Shown: positions 12,537-25,590 of the stretch, piece after piece | Layout of the letters: every line of letters begins with the position of its first letter | How positions within the stretch are numbered: position 1 is the first letter of the stretch | DNA from: Erythrocercus mccallii | Lineage: Eukaryota; Chordata; Aves; Passeriformes; Dicruridae | Assembly: GCA_013397435.1 (NCBI GenBank) | Contig: VZRG01001643.1 | Location: forward strand, 1 to 64,000 | DNA length: 64,000 nt | Direction: 5' to 3' | The notes under the pieces: generated by a model | What the model saw: only the letters and a program-made list of their open reading frames with translations | Database searches by the model: none | Told to the model about the DNA's origin: nothing | Translations under genes and position numbers: made by a program

Positions 12537-12739
12537 CGTCGGCAGGACTGAGGCCCCTGGCAGCAGAGATGACGGAGAGCGTGGGGCTGCTGTGCACAGA
12601 GCGGAGGTAGTGCTCCATGTGGGGTGCCACGTAGGGGTGCGGTGGGCTGAAGGGCGACTCGCCAGGCCCGGCAGGGTGCGGAGACAGGCGGATGAGGGAG
12701 ATGTCGGAGATGACAGGGCTGCCACTCAGAGGAGGAGGC
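12537..12739 (-). CDS. GLI2: GLI2 exon, N-terminal repressor region (SPVISDISLIRLSPH)
   Basis: This 203-base exon has its acceptor (TTCCTTCCCAG) opposite 12740 onward and its donor GTAAGA opposite 12531-12536. It reads PPPLSGSPVISDISLIRLSP, then HPAGPGESPF, HPYVAPHMEHYLRSVHSSPT and LSVISAARGLSPAD. These are all hallmark GLI2 motifs; the ISLIR and MISAARGLSP-like blocks are shared with GLI3. The frame closes the Gly codon opened by the exon at 38337 and leaves one base (G) for the next exon. Exon size and phases match what I recall for the corresponding mammalian exon. One difference from mammals is LSVISAARG, where LSMISAARG is usual. The exon is GC-rich, with many CpGs, in otherwise AT-richer introns. 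Confidence 0.97.
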
Positions 12740-14604
12740 CTGGGAAGGAAAACACAGACATGCTGTCACTCACAGCCACCCAGAGCAGGCACAATGGCTT
12801 GCCACCCCTCTCTGTCCTGCCCCACCACCTTTGCCCATAAGAGAGGAGTTTAAACACATAGTGGGACAATCTTCTCTTCTTGGCATACACAGAATCTGAA
12901 GCTCCCAAGCTTCCTGTGGACACGCATCAGTACCGCACTAAATATCTATTTGTGCAAGGTGGCTCACCCCGACTGGACTGCTGTGGAAAGGGGCACAAAC
13001 TGCTTTAGGCAGTGCCTGCACATAGCAGAGGCATGCAACACACCCAGAGAGCCCACCCTGTCTCCTTGCACAGGGAGGCTAGCCACACAACGATATTTGA
13101 AGCAAACCTGGGGTTTGCAAGCTCCCCACTGCCCCGGATAGCCCAATGTTTAGTGCTGTCACGTGCAGAAAACCCGTGACAGGGCAGTGTGTGCAAGGAG
13201 GGAAATGTTGCAAGGAGAACTTATGTGATCTTGAGCTGCGCTTTGCTCAGCCCAGCATGGCTTGGCCCGTGCCGGCACAGCAGCCCCACCTCCTGCGTCC
13301 ATCATGGCCAGCACAAACCTCCCTGACAGGCTGGTAGTATGGTTCAGAGGGCAAAAGTTCATGAGAGGTTTTACTGCATGCTTTCTGGGGGCCGCCTCTC
13401 TTAAATCCCTCAGATCTTCCTCAGGCCAAGTGCCACCTGAGAATAAAGTCAGTAAATGCTGAGTGGATTCCACAGGTAACAAAAAAAAAAGTCACATGCA
13501 TATTTCAGTGCTTAAGCAGTTTTTTGAAGGGTGAACAAGGATGGAAGAGAAAGTCTTCCAGACACGTGCCCTACTGTACCATCCAGCCTCTTAGACAAAC
13601 CACAGAGGGTGCAAAGGAGAAAAAGTTACTCATGCTGACCCGAGAAGCAGAAAATCTGAGCTAGACACCAAAGGAGGCAGAGCTATCATTAGGCAAAACA
13701 AAAGAGCAAAATCTGCTTTGTATTAGCTCTCTCTGTACTCATAGACTACTGGAAGCAGAGCTGGTGTTGACACACAGGTCACAGCAGGGACAGCATTCGT
13801 CCCGGCTGGGTGCTCTGGCAAAGCTGAGGGAGATGGATGTGCTCCCCATGGGGCTGCACCCTGAGCACAGAAGACAACAGAGATTTGGAGGTCAGGGATC
13901 TGGGACATGGGCTGACCTAAGGGAGGGTACTACAGAGGCCCTTCACTGAGACTATCCAAAAATGCCATTAGTGAGTGCATGTAAGATATGTTTCCCCATG
14001 CACAGACAACCACAAACATGATGGTCTGAGCAGTTTCAACACGCCACCAGCACCTCAGGATCTCAGTCCCACCCTGCCTTATCAACAGTTCAGGTGCATT
14101 TTAATTTATTTGTAATACTTGCATATCAACAAAACCACACAGAAATGTAATACAAGCTTTGCAGACTTATTCAGCACTTTAACGAGCATGTTTGTTTTTC
14201 TTTGATCTTCTGTGTGTTTCTCTGTCTTTATGATAAATTAGTAAATCTTGTGGCTTTTTGAACACTTTCTGCTGATAGGTAGTAAATTAAATGCTTTCTG
14301 AAATATTTGTAGTTCAAAGTACTTTTCTGTAGCAATACACTCTGTGGCTCGGTGGTGTGAAACAACAGGCAATGAAAACCCATCACACATAAAGGCTTTG
14401 TGGAGATGCACAGCCACCAAAACAGGTGGCTCATCAGACCCAGGCTGGGGTTTCGCCAGAGGAACACCCACCAGCACCGACCCTGTTTTCTTTCATGACA
14501 CTGAAAGACAAACTGATGATGGTATGGTTATTTCAGACCTCATAACCTCCCCACCTGTGTTGCCACGGCCTTCCATTACCAAAATTATGGGGTGACCAAA
14601 GTCA

Positions 14605-14935
14605 CTCTCTGGTGCCTCTCGCCATGACGTCAGCCATGGCGGCGGCGAGCTCAGGAAGCTGCAGCCGAGGCCACTGGGGCTGGTTTCTGTCGAGGCTGCT
14701 AATAAAGGCATCCGAGCACGGAGCCGACCAATTTATTTCTACCGGGGAGGAGGGAGAAGTGAATCAAAGTCTCTGTTCCAGATTTAGTTTCAATTCATTT
14801 CTAATAATCTCCACTGCCTCATCTGGAAAAAATGAAACAGGATTAAAAAAAATGATGTCATTAAGAAAACATCTGACTAATTTTTCTTCTGACGAAGACT
14901 TAATATAAGTGAGGGGCGATGTAAATTAAAAGCAG
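14605..14935. promoter_or_regulatory. Small GC-rich patch with perfect CRE plus TAAT-rich flank
   Basis: TGACGTCA at 14625-14632 is a perfect CREB/ATF site. It is followed at once by GCCATGGCGGCGGCGAGC, which resembles a YY1-type initiator block, and then by TAAT-rich unrepeated DNA (AATTTATTTCT, CTAATAATCTCC, GACTTAATATAAG). It could be an enhancer or a weak promoter for an antisense or alternative transcript. No downstream coding exon is evident. Confidence 0.35.
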
Positions 14936-16149
14936 CCCCAATCTTCCCTGGGCCACAGAGCCTGCCTTAATACATAAGCCATGAAAGAAGTTTTCTTACA
15001 TATACAATAAGTTCCCTCTTTCATCAGTACTCAGAGCTTCTCCCAAAAGGGTTGTGAACTTCTTTGATGCAGTCCTGGAACTATGTATTACCAGGTTTAC
15101 GAGCCTTTGGAGCCTCGGCTGATCAAACTGTGAGGCTGACATCTAAAATGCGTGTAACAATATGAAGGGCTTGCTGTTCATTTTCTCTGTGCTAAATTAG
15201 GCAGAAATGCTGGAGTCTCTCAGAGTAGGAAAACTCCACCCTGAACAAAGAGGTAACACTGGGAAAAAGATCAAGAATTTCCCCAAAATGCATGCAGCTG
15301 GAAACGCAGCTGGTGTTTGAACATGAGGTTGGCCCTGTGCACAAAGACTGGGCTAGTGAGAGCAGGCAGCTCCTTATGGCTCTGCTTAAAGCCTGTCGTT
15401 GCTCACTGGTCCATCTGTGGACTAGGATAGCCATACTCCCACCAATGTCTGGGCTCCTGTGAGGCCTCCCAGGCAGGGATCACCTCTCACTGTTGTACAC
15501 CTACAATTCTAGCAAAACAACATCCCACAGTGAAGCATGTCACAAAATAATGTGGCTTCCAGGAGCTGCCTACTAGGAACAACTCGCTCAGCCAGGGGCA
15601 TCCTCTGCTCCTAACTCCACAACGGTTTGATTTTTTCCCCACTTTTTTTCCAGTTGCATTATTTCTTATCTCATCCCACACTGAGCCATCACATTGGCAC
15701 TGCAACTACACAGTGAGAGGCAGCTGTATCCTCACGGGTCTGCTCCTTGCAGAGGAGAACCATCACATCCTGCTCTTTAGAGGCAGTGGATGAGAGATGA
15801 AGCAGTGCTGGCACAAGGCAGCTCTGTCCCAGTGTCCAGTTTATATCCAGGGTATGCAGGGCTCTCCATGCCCATGCCCCAGACCCTGCAATGGGACAGC
15901 CTTCAGCTTGGTGTGGTGAACCAGCCTGTGCAATGAAACCATGGTGCCAGAGCTGTGCTCTTTAGCCTGTCCATAGAGCTCCCTGCTCAGACCTCTGCTA
16001 TCCAAGTCACTCCCCTCCTCTTTCCTGGATCCCACAGACAGCATGAGGAAAACACCGCACCACCTGAGGGAGAGCTCCTGGCTTTGCTGAACACAGTGCT
16101 CTAAAAATGTTGCTGTCTGCAGTGGGATGAGGGATTTCACCTGACCACA

Positions 16150-16345
16150 TATATATCTGGAGAAAGTGGGATTCTGGTTTTCAAATAGGCTAAGGGAATT
16201 GGGCGTCCAAACACCATTAAATTTAATGTGAGCCAGGGGCCTGTTTTCCCAGTGGCTCCAGCGAGAAGCCTAGGCTCTATAATTATTGCTCAGGACTTGT
16301 AGAGCAATTTGCATCTCTGACGAAGCACGTGAGCCTGGATTCATT
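16150..16345. promoter_or_regulatory. Candidate enhancer block with octamer and E-box
   Basis: It contains ATTAAATTTAATG, CTATAATTATTG, a perfect octamer ATTTGCAT (16307-16314) and the E-box CACGTG (16326-16331) within 200 unrepeated bases. The combination suggests regulatory DNA inside the large GLI2 intron. Confirmation needs cross-species alignment. Confidence 0.35.
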
Positions 16346-18000
16346 TCCTCCCCCACCCAGGAGTGTCTTTCCTTTGCTGCTCTTTGACAAAGGGAAAAAC
16401 TGAGGTGTGGGAGACATTAGCTGATGTCACCTAAGGGCTGCTGGGCTTCATGGTGGTGCTGGGGCATACAAACTACTAATGGCTTTAGAGAGAGCAGGTC
16501 TTTACCAGGGCAGTGGATGATCCCTCTGGGAGAGCAGAAATCCTGGCACAATTTACCTGGCTTTAGTCACCTGCAGAGCAGAACTGTGGGGCAGCGGTAA
16601 CACGTGACAGGGGAGGAACACAATCAGCAAAATGAAAGATACCAGCATCTGAGGCATGACACACACTGCCTGTGGGACACTGGGAGACTTCTGGTGGTTT
16701 CCCAAGAGCTGGTCACTCCATAACAGTTCTTCACTGGGCAAAAGAGATCTGCTTAATTTTCTTGCCTCTTGGGTTTTATTGAAAGGAGTGACAGCTCGTC
16801 TGAAGCTCTGCAGTCTCACCCCAAAGTCTGGGGGAGGGAGCTGGCATCTTCCCTTGAAAACCAAGGCAAAGAAATCTCAGCCCATGGTTTTCAGTGAGGC
16901 AAAGCACCATTCTCCTGTGTGTGCTGGAGCCAGGCAGGTGCTTGTCTTTGATGCTGCTGCTGGATGCGGTGCTGAGACAGAACCCTTGTGGTCCCACAGC
17001 AGAGAAGTAGCATCCTCTCTGAGGAACTGGGCTGGGCTCCTGGGAAGGGAAAACCTCCGGAACTGGCAAAACCAGTGCTGGCTGCTATGGAAGGGGCTTT
17101 GGGGTTACTTTTTCCTGCTCTCCCTCAGTGGACATGCATCAGCAATCCTAAAATCTTGCACGGCAGAGATGAGGCAACATCTCGCCACTGCTGTGAGTCT
17201 GCAGCCTCTGCAAGGGGTATTCAGCAATGACTGTAACAGTTAAAGAAGCTGCATATTTCTGAAATAATCTCCATCAGTTAAATAAACCCCAGAAAAATGC
17301 AGACAATTACCAAGCACTAATGTTCCATGACTAGTCTAAATTAATACTTATGTGACAAATAAATTCATTCTGCAGAAAACAAAGAGCTGAATACTTTTCC
17401 ATATGCTTAATGGAATATAGACACTTGAAGGCAATTGTTTTGCTCTACAACAAAGAAATGCATAGCTGCTAAACAGACATAGAAGCAAGGAACAGAACGA
17501 CTCATGGGAAGGGGTATCATACCCTGGTATGCTACTAAAAAAAAAGCTTTTAAAGCCAACAATCCTTTTTAAACTCCACATAAACCCCCTTGCTTTTGTT
17601 TTGTTCTACATAAAACTTCCTAGCCTGTTTTTCCAAGTCTTGTGTACTTAGAACACCACCTTTGTCTGAAGGAGATGGAGGAAAGCCATATAGATGACTG
17701 TAAAATGGACTGCTCTCATGGCAGACGCTGTAGGGATGGGATGCCAAAGCTGTATTCAACAGGAAACCTAAAGTGCCCCAGGATTCATGCTAAATGATTC
17801 AGTCTAAACAGCTCTCACCAGCCCCTCAGCTTCACCTCTGTTTATTTCTGATTTGAAGTCCCTTACAACAGGAAGGGCGAGAGGTCGCAACAGTTGTGCG
17901 GTACCCTGAGGATCAAACCCTGCGAGGTCCCTCAAAACAAGGTAACTTCCAAAGGTTAAACCTGGGCCACGGCTATCAAATTCACATGGCATTTGACCAT

Positions 18001-18260
18001 TCACAAAGATTTCCCTCCCTGCCGTTTCTTCAGCTCGGAGAGCAGCGGATGTGCCGCAGGAGCAGCACGGAGCTGCCTCGCAGCTGCCTCTCCCCGCAGC
18101 TGCTCCAGGGAGCGCAGGGCAGCCTGGTAATGAGGCGATGGGGAATCACTGGCGCTTCCCAGCTCCCCCAGCACGGCATCAAGTTGATAATTACCCCGTA
18201 AAGTGACCTGATGAGCGAATGTAAGACTATCAACTTGCCTATGTGTCCCTCTGCAAAGAG
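18001..18260. promoter_or_regulatory. GC-rich, unrepeated block beside TAATTA core; possible conserved element
   Basis: CpG-containing GCAGC-rich sequence passes directly into GTTGATAATTACCCCG and AGTCTTACATTCG-type sequence (minus-strand reading). The contrast with flanking intron and the lack of repeat suggest constraint. It overlaps an open frame of 109 codons on the minus strand, discussed under findings. Confidence 0.3.
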
Positions 18261-18962
18261 ACAGAGATGGGGACTCAAGAGTCATCACTGCTAACTCCCA
18301 GCCCCCGCTCCATTGGGATGCACAGCACAAGTAATATTTTTTCTCCCCCTGTATCTTCTCAGCTCTAAAATAAGGTTAATAATTTTTTTCATACTCATGA
18401 AGATGAATATATAGAAAATCAGAGCTACCATCACTAATTCAGCAGTTAATGGTCTCACCTGTAAGATGTTACAGAGATAGTGAATCTCAACAAAAATTGT
18501 TACAGCTTTTCTGCAGAAATTTAATAGGCGTGTTTCATGCAGTTCGTATTTTCTCTTTTCCCCTCAAACCCATCTTTGAGCAAAGGAAGCATAAAAATAA
18601 TAATAAAGATTTATAATAGTAAAACACCTGTTTAAAGAGATATTTTTATCAACATGGGTAAGTTCTTCCCATTAGATGGGTTTATGGATGGAATTGGTAA
18701 ATTCAGTATTGCAACAAGACTGTACGGCAAAACCAGATACTTTTCTAAAAGATGAGCTTTAAGTACACTGCAAGGTTTGGAGTTCTAACAGTAGGAAATT
18801 ATAATTTCTCCCACTGTAGAAATTAAAGAGGGGAATCCTATGGCCAGTATTGCAGGTGTCAAATCAGGTAACTGTGGTAATTCCATTGGGCCTTAACAGA
18901 TAAAAATCTCAGAATATGAAATCCCTTATTTGTGAATTTGTGGTTTGGATAGTGCTTTGAGA

Positions 18963-19090
18963 AGGATTTAGGTAGACACTATGAAAATCCCACTCCACAT
19001 CCATTGGCAATGGTAGTTGTCATGCCTAAAGTCTAATCCTGTACTACCGAAATCAAAGAAAACTCCATCACCAATGGGAGGAGCAAGAAG
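18963..19090. repeat. Old dispersed palindromic-type repeat fragment
   Basis: The stretch contains GGATTTAGGTAGACACTATG, AAAATCCCACTCC, CATTGGCAATGGTAGTTG, CATGCCTAAAGTCTAATCCTG, CGAAATCAAAGAAAACTCC and CACCAATGGGAGGAGC. The 'gatttaggcacctatgaaaat', 'cattgacttcaatgg' and 'cctaaagtctgatcctg' phrases recur in sauropsid genomes as I recall them. The CCATTGGCAATGG core is nearly its own reverse complement. I cannot name the family. Confidence 0.45.
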
Positions 19091-22000
19091 AAGAGGTCTC
19101 CAACAAAACTCCTACATTTTTCATCTACACAGTATCATAATCTAAGGCAGGTACAAATTCTTTGCATGATTTTTTCACCATCCCTTAGACTTAATGCTAC
19201 TTCTGGCATATGAGTAATTTTAAATACTTGCTCCAGGTAAGAAAAAGAAATTTTTTTTGTTACAAAAGTGGAAAAAAACAGTGGTAAACATCTTTCATTT
19301 TTCCTTTTGAAAGACTATCCCATATTCAAACATACGTGACTTCAATCCTGTACTTAAAATATCTAAACTCAAGAACAAATCAAACAACCTATTTAATTCA
19401 CCTGATATATATTATTTTTTAATAATGAAATCAGAAGTGTTTTGGTTTAGAGTTTGAAACCTTTTTCATCTAAGTTCCACCATAAGTTTACAATTTTTTA
19501 AGGTCACAGATTGCTGGCAGCCTGAGTGGGGACAGGGGCAACTTTTGGAGGGAGCAAAACTGGGAGCCTGAGGATGGGGATTGGTTCTCAGATTTAAAAG
19601 CTCTTCCAACCACATTGCACTTGTGCTGCATTTACCACAACAAGGGTCTAGTATTGGCTGACATTTGTAGCCACAACTGCAACACAACAACAATAACAAT
19701 ATTGCTTTTAAAATGGAAGAAACCCGCAAATTTTTATAAGTAAGGTTGCCCTCCATTATACAACGCACAAAGAAGCAAGACATCAAAGGCAGAAATTAGG
19801 GTTGATACGGGACCTTCAAACCCAAATCAAATTAGTGTCTTAGGGAGAGATCTTTGATTTAAGCTTAATAGTGGTAATTTTTTCTCGGATTGTTTTATAC
19901 TTAATCAGCCACACAACCCACTGTGCAGACATATGTTCCCAAAGCACATCAAAGCAAGTAAACACTCTGTTTCAGATCCTAATATCCTTTTTTTTATCCA
20001 ATTATCTTACTTACATGATCTTTTAATTTAAGTTCTGAAAGCCCACCTTTTCACACAAGCTTTCCTTTAGGAAGGGAGGTAGAAGGATGGCCAGCTCAGC
20101 TCTTATAAGATACTTGCCAAAAAAACTGCACAACGAATAAATCAAAGCACAGCAGATGAGGCTCTAAGATAGTTTCTTGAGAGATTAATGATGAAAGCCT
20201 TCAGAGAAGCAGCATATTTTAAGAAGGGGAACTTCAAGGGAGGTAGCTGAGGGGTACAGAAAGAAAGAAAGTGAGAGAAAAGGCATGAAGAAAAGCATGG
20301 ATAGAAGTGCAAGAGCCAGTGAAAGGAGGCAAACCTAAGAAGCAGTGCAAACCTGGAGGCATATGAGCTTCAGGTTGAAACCACTGGGCCATGAGAACTT
20401 GATTCCAGTAGTCACAAATTTTGAGAGTTGAGGTGTCAAAACACTGCAGGGTCAGGCTGGGGAGGGGATGAAGGCTGGGTAGTGGCATGGTTGATTGAAG
20501 GAGCAAGTCAAGCGGGAATCAGTGAGGAAAAAGATGGAGAGAGGTGTAGATGCAGACCAGATCCTGATGGCAGGGCTGAGGGAGATCTGAGAGGAGTCAA
20601 CACTGGTGTGGGGATGTGGGAAATGGGTGTTAGAGAGATGTGTGGATGTGACACAGCCATTTCTCTGCATCTCATTGTTTTCCCGTGGGACACATGTTGA
20701 GGATATTAGCACTTTCAAGTGAATACTTTGCTTGTAGCTGTGAAGACATTGGGCTTGGGAAAACAAATGGAAGTGCATGTTTGTGGGGAAGAAATCTGAG
20801 TTTTTGAATCCCTGCCCAGTGTCTTCTTCCTATGCTACTTTTGGGTGGAGGCTTCTCTGCCTTAAAAGGTTATAACATTCAAGTGCCACAGAAGAATTTA
20901 GCATTTAAAAGACAATCCCTATACTACTTTGGAAAAGTCTTCCATGTTATGCCAGCACTAATCCATTGAGTAGAGAGAAAGACAGTGGCAGCAACACCAC
21001 AGCAACAGAGCTCACGGAAGAGTCAGGCAAATCACAGAAAATGCTTATTCATTCATTACACTTTAAATCTGCCTTGGCTCCATACCTGTCATATCCCAGA
21101 AAAGCAAAAAAAGACCATTCCTCTTCATCATGGCTGTAATACAATCAACTGGCTGCAGCATTACTCTAACCAACGTTAACTAACAGAGTCTGTGTCTGAC
21201 ATCTATAATTTCATGTTAACAAATTAGGTAGACTCCTGCATTTCCTGGTACCTTGAATGCCCAAGAAGCTCATAACTTTTATTTATATGCAAAATGTCAG
21301 GGAAAGGGCAAACAATGTTATGCCAGAAGACCATAGCCAAATCACTTGGTTGGAATGTGCAGTAAATCACGGGGTGAATGGAAAATGAATCTTTGTTCCA
21401 GGACAATGACTTCCAGCATTAATGTTTCTGCTAATATGCTCCTTTTTCTGTTGGGAATGTCCTCTTCCCATAATCCAAGGTCCTATAACTTAAAACCTAT
21501 AGCTAAACAAGACACCAAGGAAGAAAAACCTACATCCAATTAATTACAAAACTCTGAAATGTCCTGCTTCTCTTTTCTAAAGTACAGGGGAAAACCATTG
21601 GTGTTCAAGCCTTAGAAAGATAACATACTTGCCCTAAGCAGCAGTAAGCTGTTATAACTAACTGGAAGTAACCAAACCCCATAGTTTACAAAGGGGAAAA
21701 TAACAAAATGGGAACAGGTATAGCATAGATCTCTACAAAGCCTTTCCAGACACAGCAGACAGAGGAGCTCCATCAGTATATAAAGGTGATTGTGATAGCT
21801 GTGCAGAAATACATCATACACACACAGACACATGCCAGGCACTCTGCTGGTGTGCTGTGTGTGTACCTGCCTCTGGTGCATCACAGCACAAAGGAGTAAG
21901 AGACGTGCATTCCCATAATAACAAAGCTTTTGGTTGGGGCTCCCTGGGTTTTCTGCAGGAATTAATTTTACTGGCATTTGACACATTTTAAATAGCAACA

Positions 22001-24974
22001 GCACTCACAGTAACCTCCAAAGGGAAATATTCCTGAACAATATATAATAAATACATTGATTTCTAATAATAACCATCTGCCCTAAATCTTTTTTGCTGAC
22101 AGGTTTAGTTGGACCAAAGGCCCTTTTCACATCTACTTCATGACAGTTCCCATCACTACATAAAGACTTTGAAGTGCCCTAACGTGCAGTAAAATGCGAG
22201 AAAACCTACCAAACTGTCAATATTTCTTCACTTCTAAAAGGAAATGCTAATGGCACTCAAAGAGCTCAAGATGTAATGTAAGATCAGATCCAGCAGACTG
22301 GCTGATCTAACCAGCCTTTGCTTTGCAACGAGTATGCTGAAAAGCAAGCAATTATATGGTGAAGAGCAGAACTAGGTGAAAGTTTTTCACTGATGTGACT
22401 GTAGGGAATAAACCCTTTTTATTCCAAACAAGCTTTTCTCTTGAAATATCTGGTGTGCTCTGTACAAAGTAAGACAATTAACATTAATTCTTCTTTTTAA
22501 CCTATCACTTTTTCCTTTCTATTTTTTTTTAACATTAGAAAGAACATGAATGAGACATAACTTTTTTTTTAAAATCTGGACAGCATTCTTCTAGGGTTTG
22601 ATTTTTCATAGGGAAAAGCTGAGCACAAATGATCAGAGAAAGCAGAGTCTCTTTCCAATTGCCTGCAACAAACAACTGGCATTTCTCTACCAGCTCTAGC
22701 CTGCAATGTAACACTCAGAAAGGCTCTATAGCAGGGGAAAGTAAAAGCAATAAACAGATGCCCAGTCCTATGATAAAACCCCAGCACTGCTCACTGCACT
22801 GTATAACTTGAACATACTTCAAAGGAGCCAGGATGCTTCCCCCACCCCTCAAATCATCATCTCATGGTAAGAAAAGATGAGGTGTTTCATATCTCATCTG
22901 CCATGTAACCACCCAAAAAACTTTCCTTGCAAAACTCCTTTGCTCCCAGATCCGTTGCTTTCATTGACTACAGCTGCTCTCCTATTCTTTCAGTTTTTCA
23001 ACAGCATAGGAAAATATAACACATTTATCAGGGAAGGAATAGGGATCTGATGTTCCCCAGCTGTTTACTGCTGAAAGTTTACACTAGTGCTTTTCAGCCT
23101 TTGGTTTTGCAAAACCTTGGGAAACACTAAAAACTCCTTTAGGGGTTGTGAAAGAGAGTGAAAAATCTCTGCAAGGCTCTTCTTATTCGGGCCAAATTCA
23201 CTATACTATGTTTAACAACTCCACTAGAAATTTCTTAGGGAGGCCACAGCCTGTAATAGCTTGAAAAGCCCTCACTGACCCTATGCTTCCCAAAATCAGT
23301 AAAACTTACATATAAAACATTTTTAGAGTAATCCCTGATGACTGCCCCAATCCATGCTACACCCACCAACATCAGCTGGTGCAGGAGCAGGCACATGTGA
23401 TTTAGGGAACCTTGCTACGCTGGCACAGAGATAATCCCATCTCCCATGTCCGCTGCGTACCTACAGCAATACCTCCTTCCCAACACCATGCAACGGGAGA
23501 CCTGTGGGCCTCATCTTTCATTCTCTTATCTCATGCAGCTATTCCTTATGCAGACACATTTCTGTATACAAATCCCATTATACTTGACCCTCAGTTCACC
23601 CTGTTTCCATTACAACGCTGTAGACTCAACCAGACTTGCTCCAGTGCCAACTCTGTGCTGTCATTCCTTGCGCAGAGTGGTAATAAAGAAATCACTGTTT
23701 TAAGCTGACAAAGAACAGATTTCTTACTAAGTAAACACTGATGTTTTGGTAGGGAAATTAAGTTATAAAATTGTGTCTACAAAGGGAGACCATACAGATG
23801 GAGTTTGTTAAGAGACAGCAATACAGTCAACAGTGGTTAATTCAATTGCCTGCTACTTATCAGATTTTTTTTTAAAAAGGCTTATCCAGTTTTTGTAAAT
23901 GCAAATGCAGAAAAGCATTTCAAAGAGCCGTTGTCATTGTAGCTGGAGAGTGATGTACACACGCACATGGCCTTTCCAGGCCAAAGAATCCAGCCCTGTG
24001 TATCTGCCGTGGCTGTGTTGGTGTCCAGCAGGTCTGGTGATCACCAGCCTGGCAGGAGAGGAGGCCTGGGCACAGACAGCTCATCACCACACCATCACCC
24101 TCCAGTGGCTTCTGTCCTTAGGGTTGTACCATGCCCTCACTTCTCCTGGCCACTGGTCTCACCTGCCTCTCTGCCTGCATGGGGCCTCTGGTCAATATTA
24201 GACAGTCCAGGCCTTCCTTCAACTCATGTTAAAACTGGGCACTAAGCTCAGCTGGGTAAAAGTTGGAAGTTCACTACCTCCAGTGCTCAGTTGACTCTTA
24301 AGTTATGCCAACCCGACCTCAAACGTCACACCTAATTCCCAAAAGCACCAGGTTGATGCCAAGTTGCTGAAGCTGTTTCTCTCCTAAATGCTCCAACGAC
24401 AGAGGCACAGCCACTCTTTATGCTCCCCCTTCCAGGGAACTGCAGCTGGGTTTGGGGTGCTGCCTGAAAAATGGGGTTTTTTTGCAGCATCAGTGCTGGC
24501 AAAGAGCCCAGACATCCTCCTCACAGTAACAATTCTGGTGCCTCCTGTACTGCTGACCAAGGGGCAGAAGCAGGAGGATCCCCATCAAAATCACCCTTCC
24601 TGCATCCCTCCAAACACCAGCTTATGTGGATTTAAGTGGTGAGAAGGATGAGACCCCCCAGCCCTGTTTGTGCACACTCAAACTATGCAGAGCCGAGGAA
24701 GAGATGGGGCGCATGGGCAACTGCAGGTGCTCAACTCACAGGTTACAACTACAGCTTTCTACAACAGCAGCCCAACTCTACTCTGCCTGAGATGGTACTC
24801 TTAAGTAGTCTGAACATAACCTCAATGAAATGGGGACCGTTTAAAATGACCAGAGACTTGTGAAGGGGTTTTTTTGGAGGATAAGAGAACATGATTTATC
24901 TTTTGCATAGGATAAAGGTCACTGTGGGATTCAGCATGTAGCATGATGTAAAGTCTCAGGCAAGCCAAAAGGTG

Positions 24975-25250
24975 TTAACATTGTGTGCCCTTTAAATAAG
25001 GCAATTAGTCGGTAAAATAAGATGTGCTTATGTTGGAACTATGTAAATACATTCATTTTATTAATACAAGGCAAAAATCTAAAAAAGAGATATTGCTGTG
25101 CAATTAAGTCACCAAGTATTGGTTCTATTTAAAATTCAAGAGAAGAGATATTAAACATACTCAAATTTTAATGAAAACATTTGCATCAGTTTTAATAATT
25201 CAGCACAAAATGTTATTTAAACATTTCTTTCTGGTTTTGAAAAAGGCAAA
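24975..25250. promoter_or_regulatory. AT-rich candidate conserved element with octamer
   Basis: GGCAATTAGTCGG, CATTTTATTAATAC, GTGCAATTAAGTCACC and the octamer ATTTGCAT (25179-25186) occur in 275 unrepeated AT-rich bases. AT richness alone makes TAAT cores common, so confidence is low. Confidence 0.28.
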
Positions 25251-25462
25251 CACAGGGCTATTGTAATGTGGTCTGGAAATGAGAAATCAGAACTGCTCAG
25301 GTGCAGTGGATTTGTTTACTCATTTTAGACAACTGAGTGGCAAACAAACCAAGCCTGGCAATCAAAGCTATGCTGAAATACCAGTAGTCAGGTTTTCCAT
25401 GTGGTAGAAGCTTTTGAAAGTCCCATCAGCCATTTTTTTGCACCATCATGTATCACTTGCAG

Positions 25463-25590
25463 CTCAAGTTGATTTCAGTGGCATGTAAGCTCCTACACAT
25501 CTTCATTGTAGGAAAAGGCTGTAGATGGGATTATAAGAAATTCTCCTATCTTGGAGCTTACTTTGAAAATAGAACTTAAGATCCTGCACT
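25463..25590. repeat. Possible second copy of the same class of old repeat
   Basis: CTCAAGTTGATTTCAGTGGC then ATGTAAGCTCCTACAC, and later CTTGGAGCTTACTTTGAAAAT and AGAACTTAAGATCCTG. These resemble the 'gacttcaatgg.a.ttaggctcctaa ... tttgaaaat...acttaggatcctg' phrases of the same old sauropsid repeat class. The match is weak and short. Confidence 0.3.

Noticed and set aside
12498..12769. Two other minus-strand frames (MAALSSPTSPSS and MTACLCFPSQ) overlapping the GLI2 exon.
   Set aside because: They are shifted-frame shadows of the real exon, which is read in the frame giving SPVISDISLIRLSPH.
16656..17243. Longest open frame in the window, 195 codons, plus strand.
   Set aside because: The composition is unstructured and Trp/Ser/Leu-rich, there is no recognisable domain, it is antisense to GLI2, and other frames overlap it on both strands. 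It is probably a chance frame in GC-richer intron.
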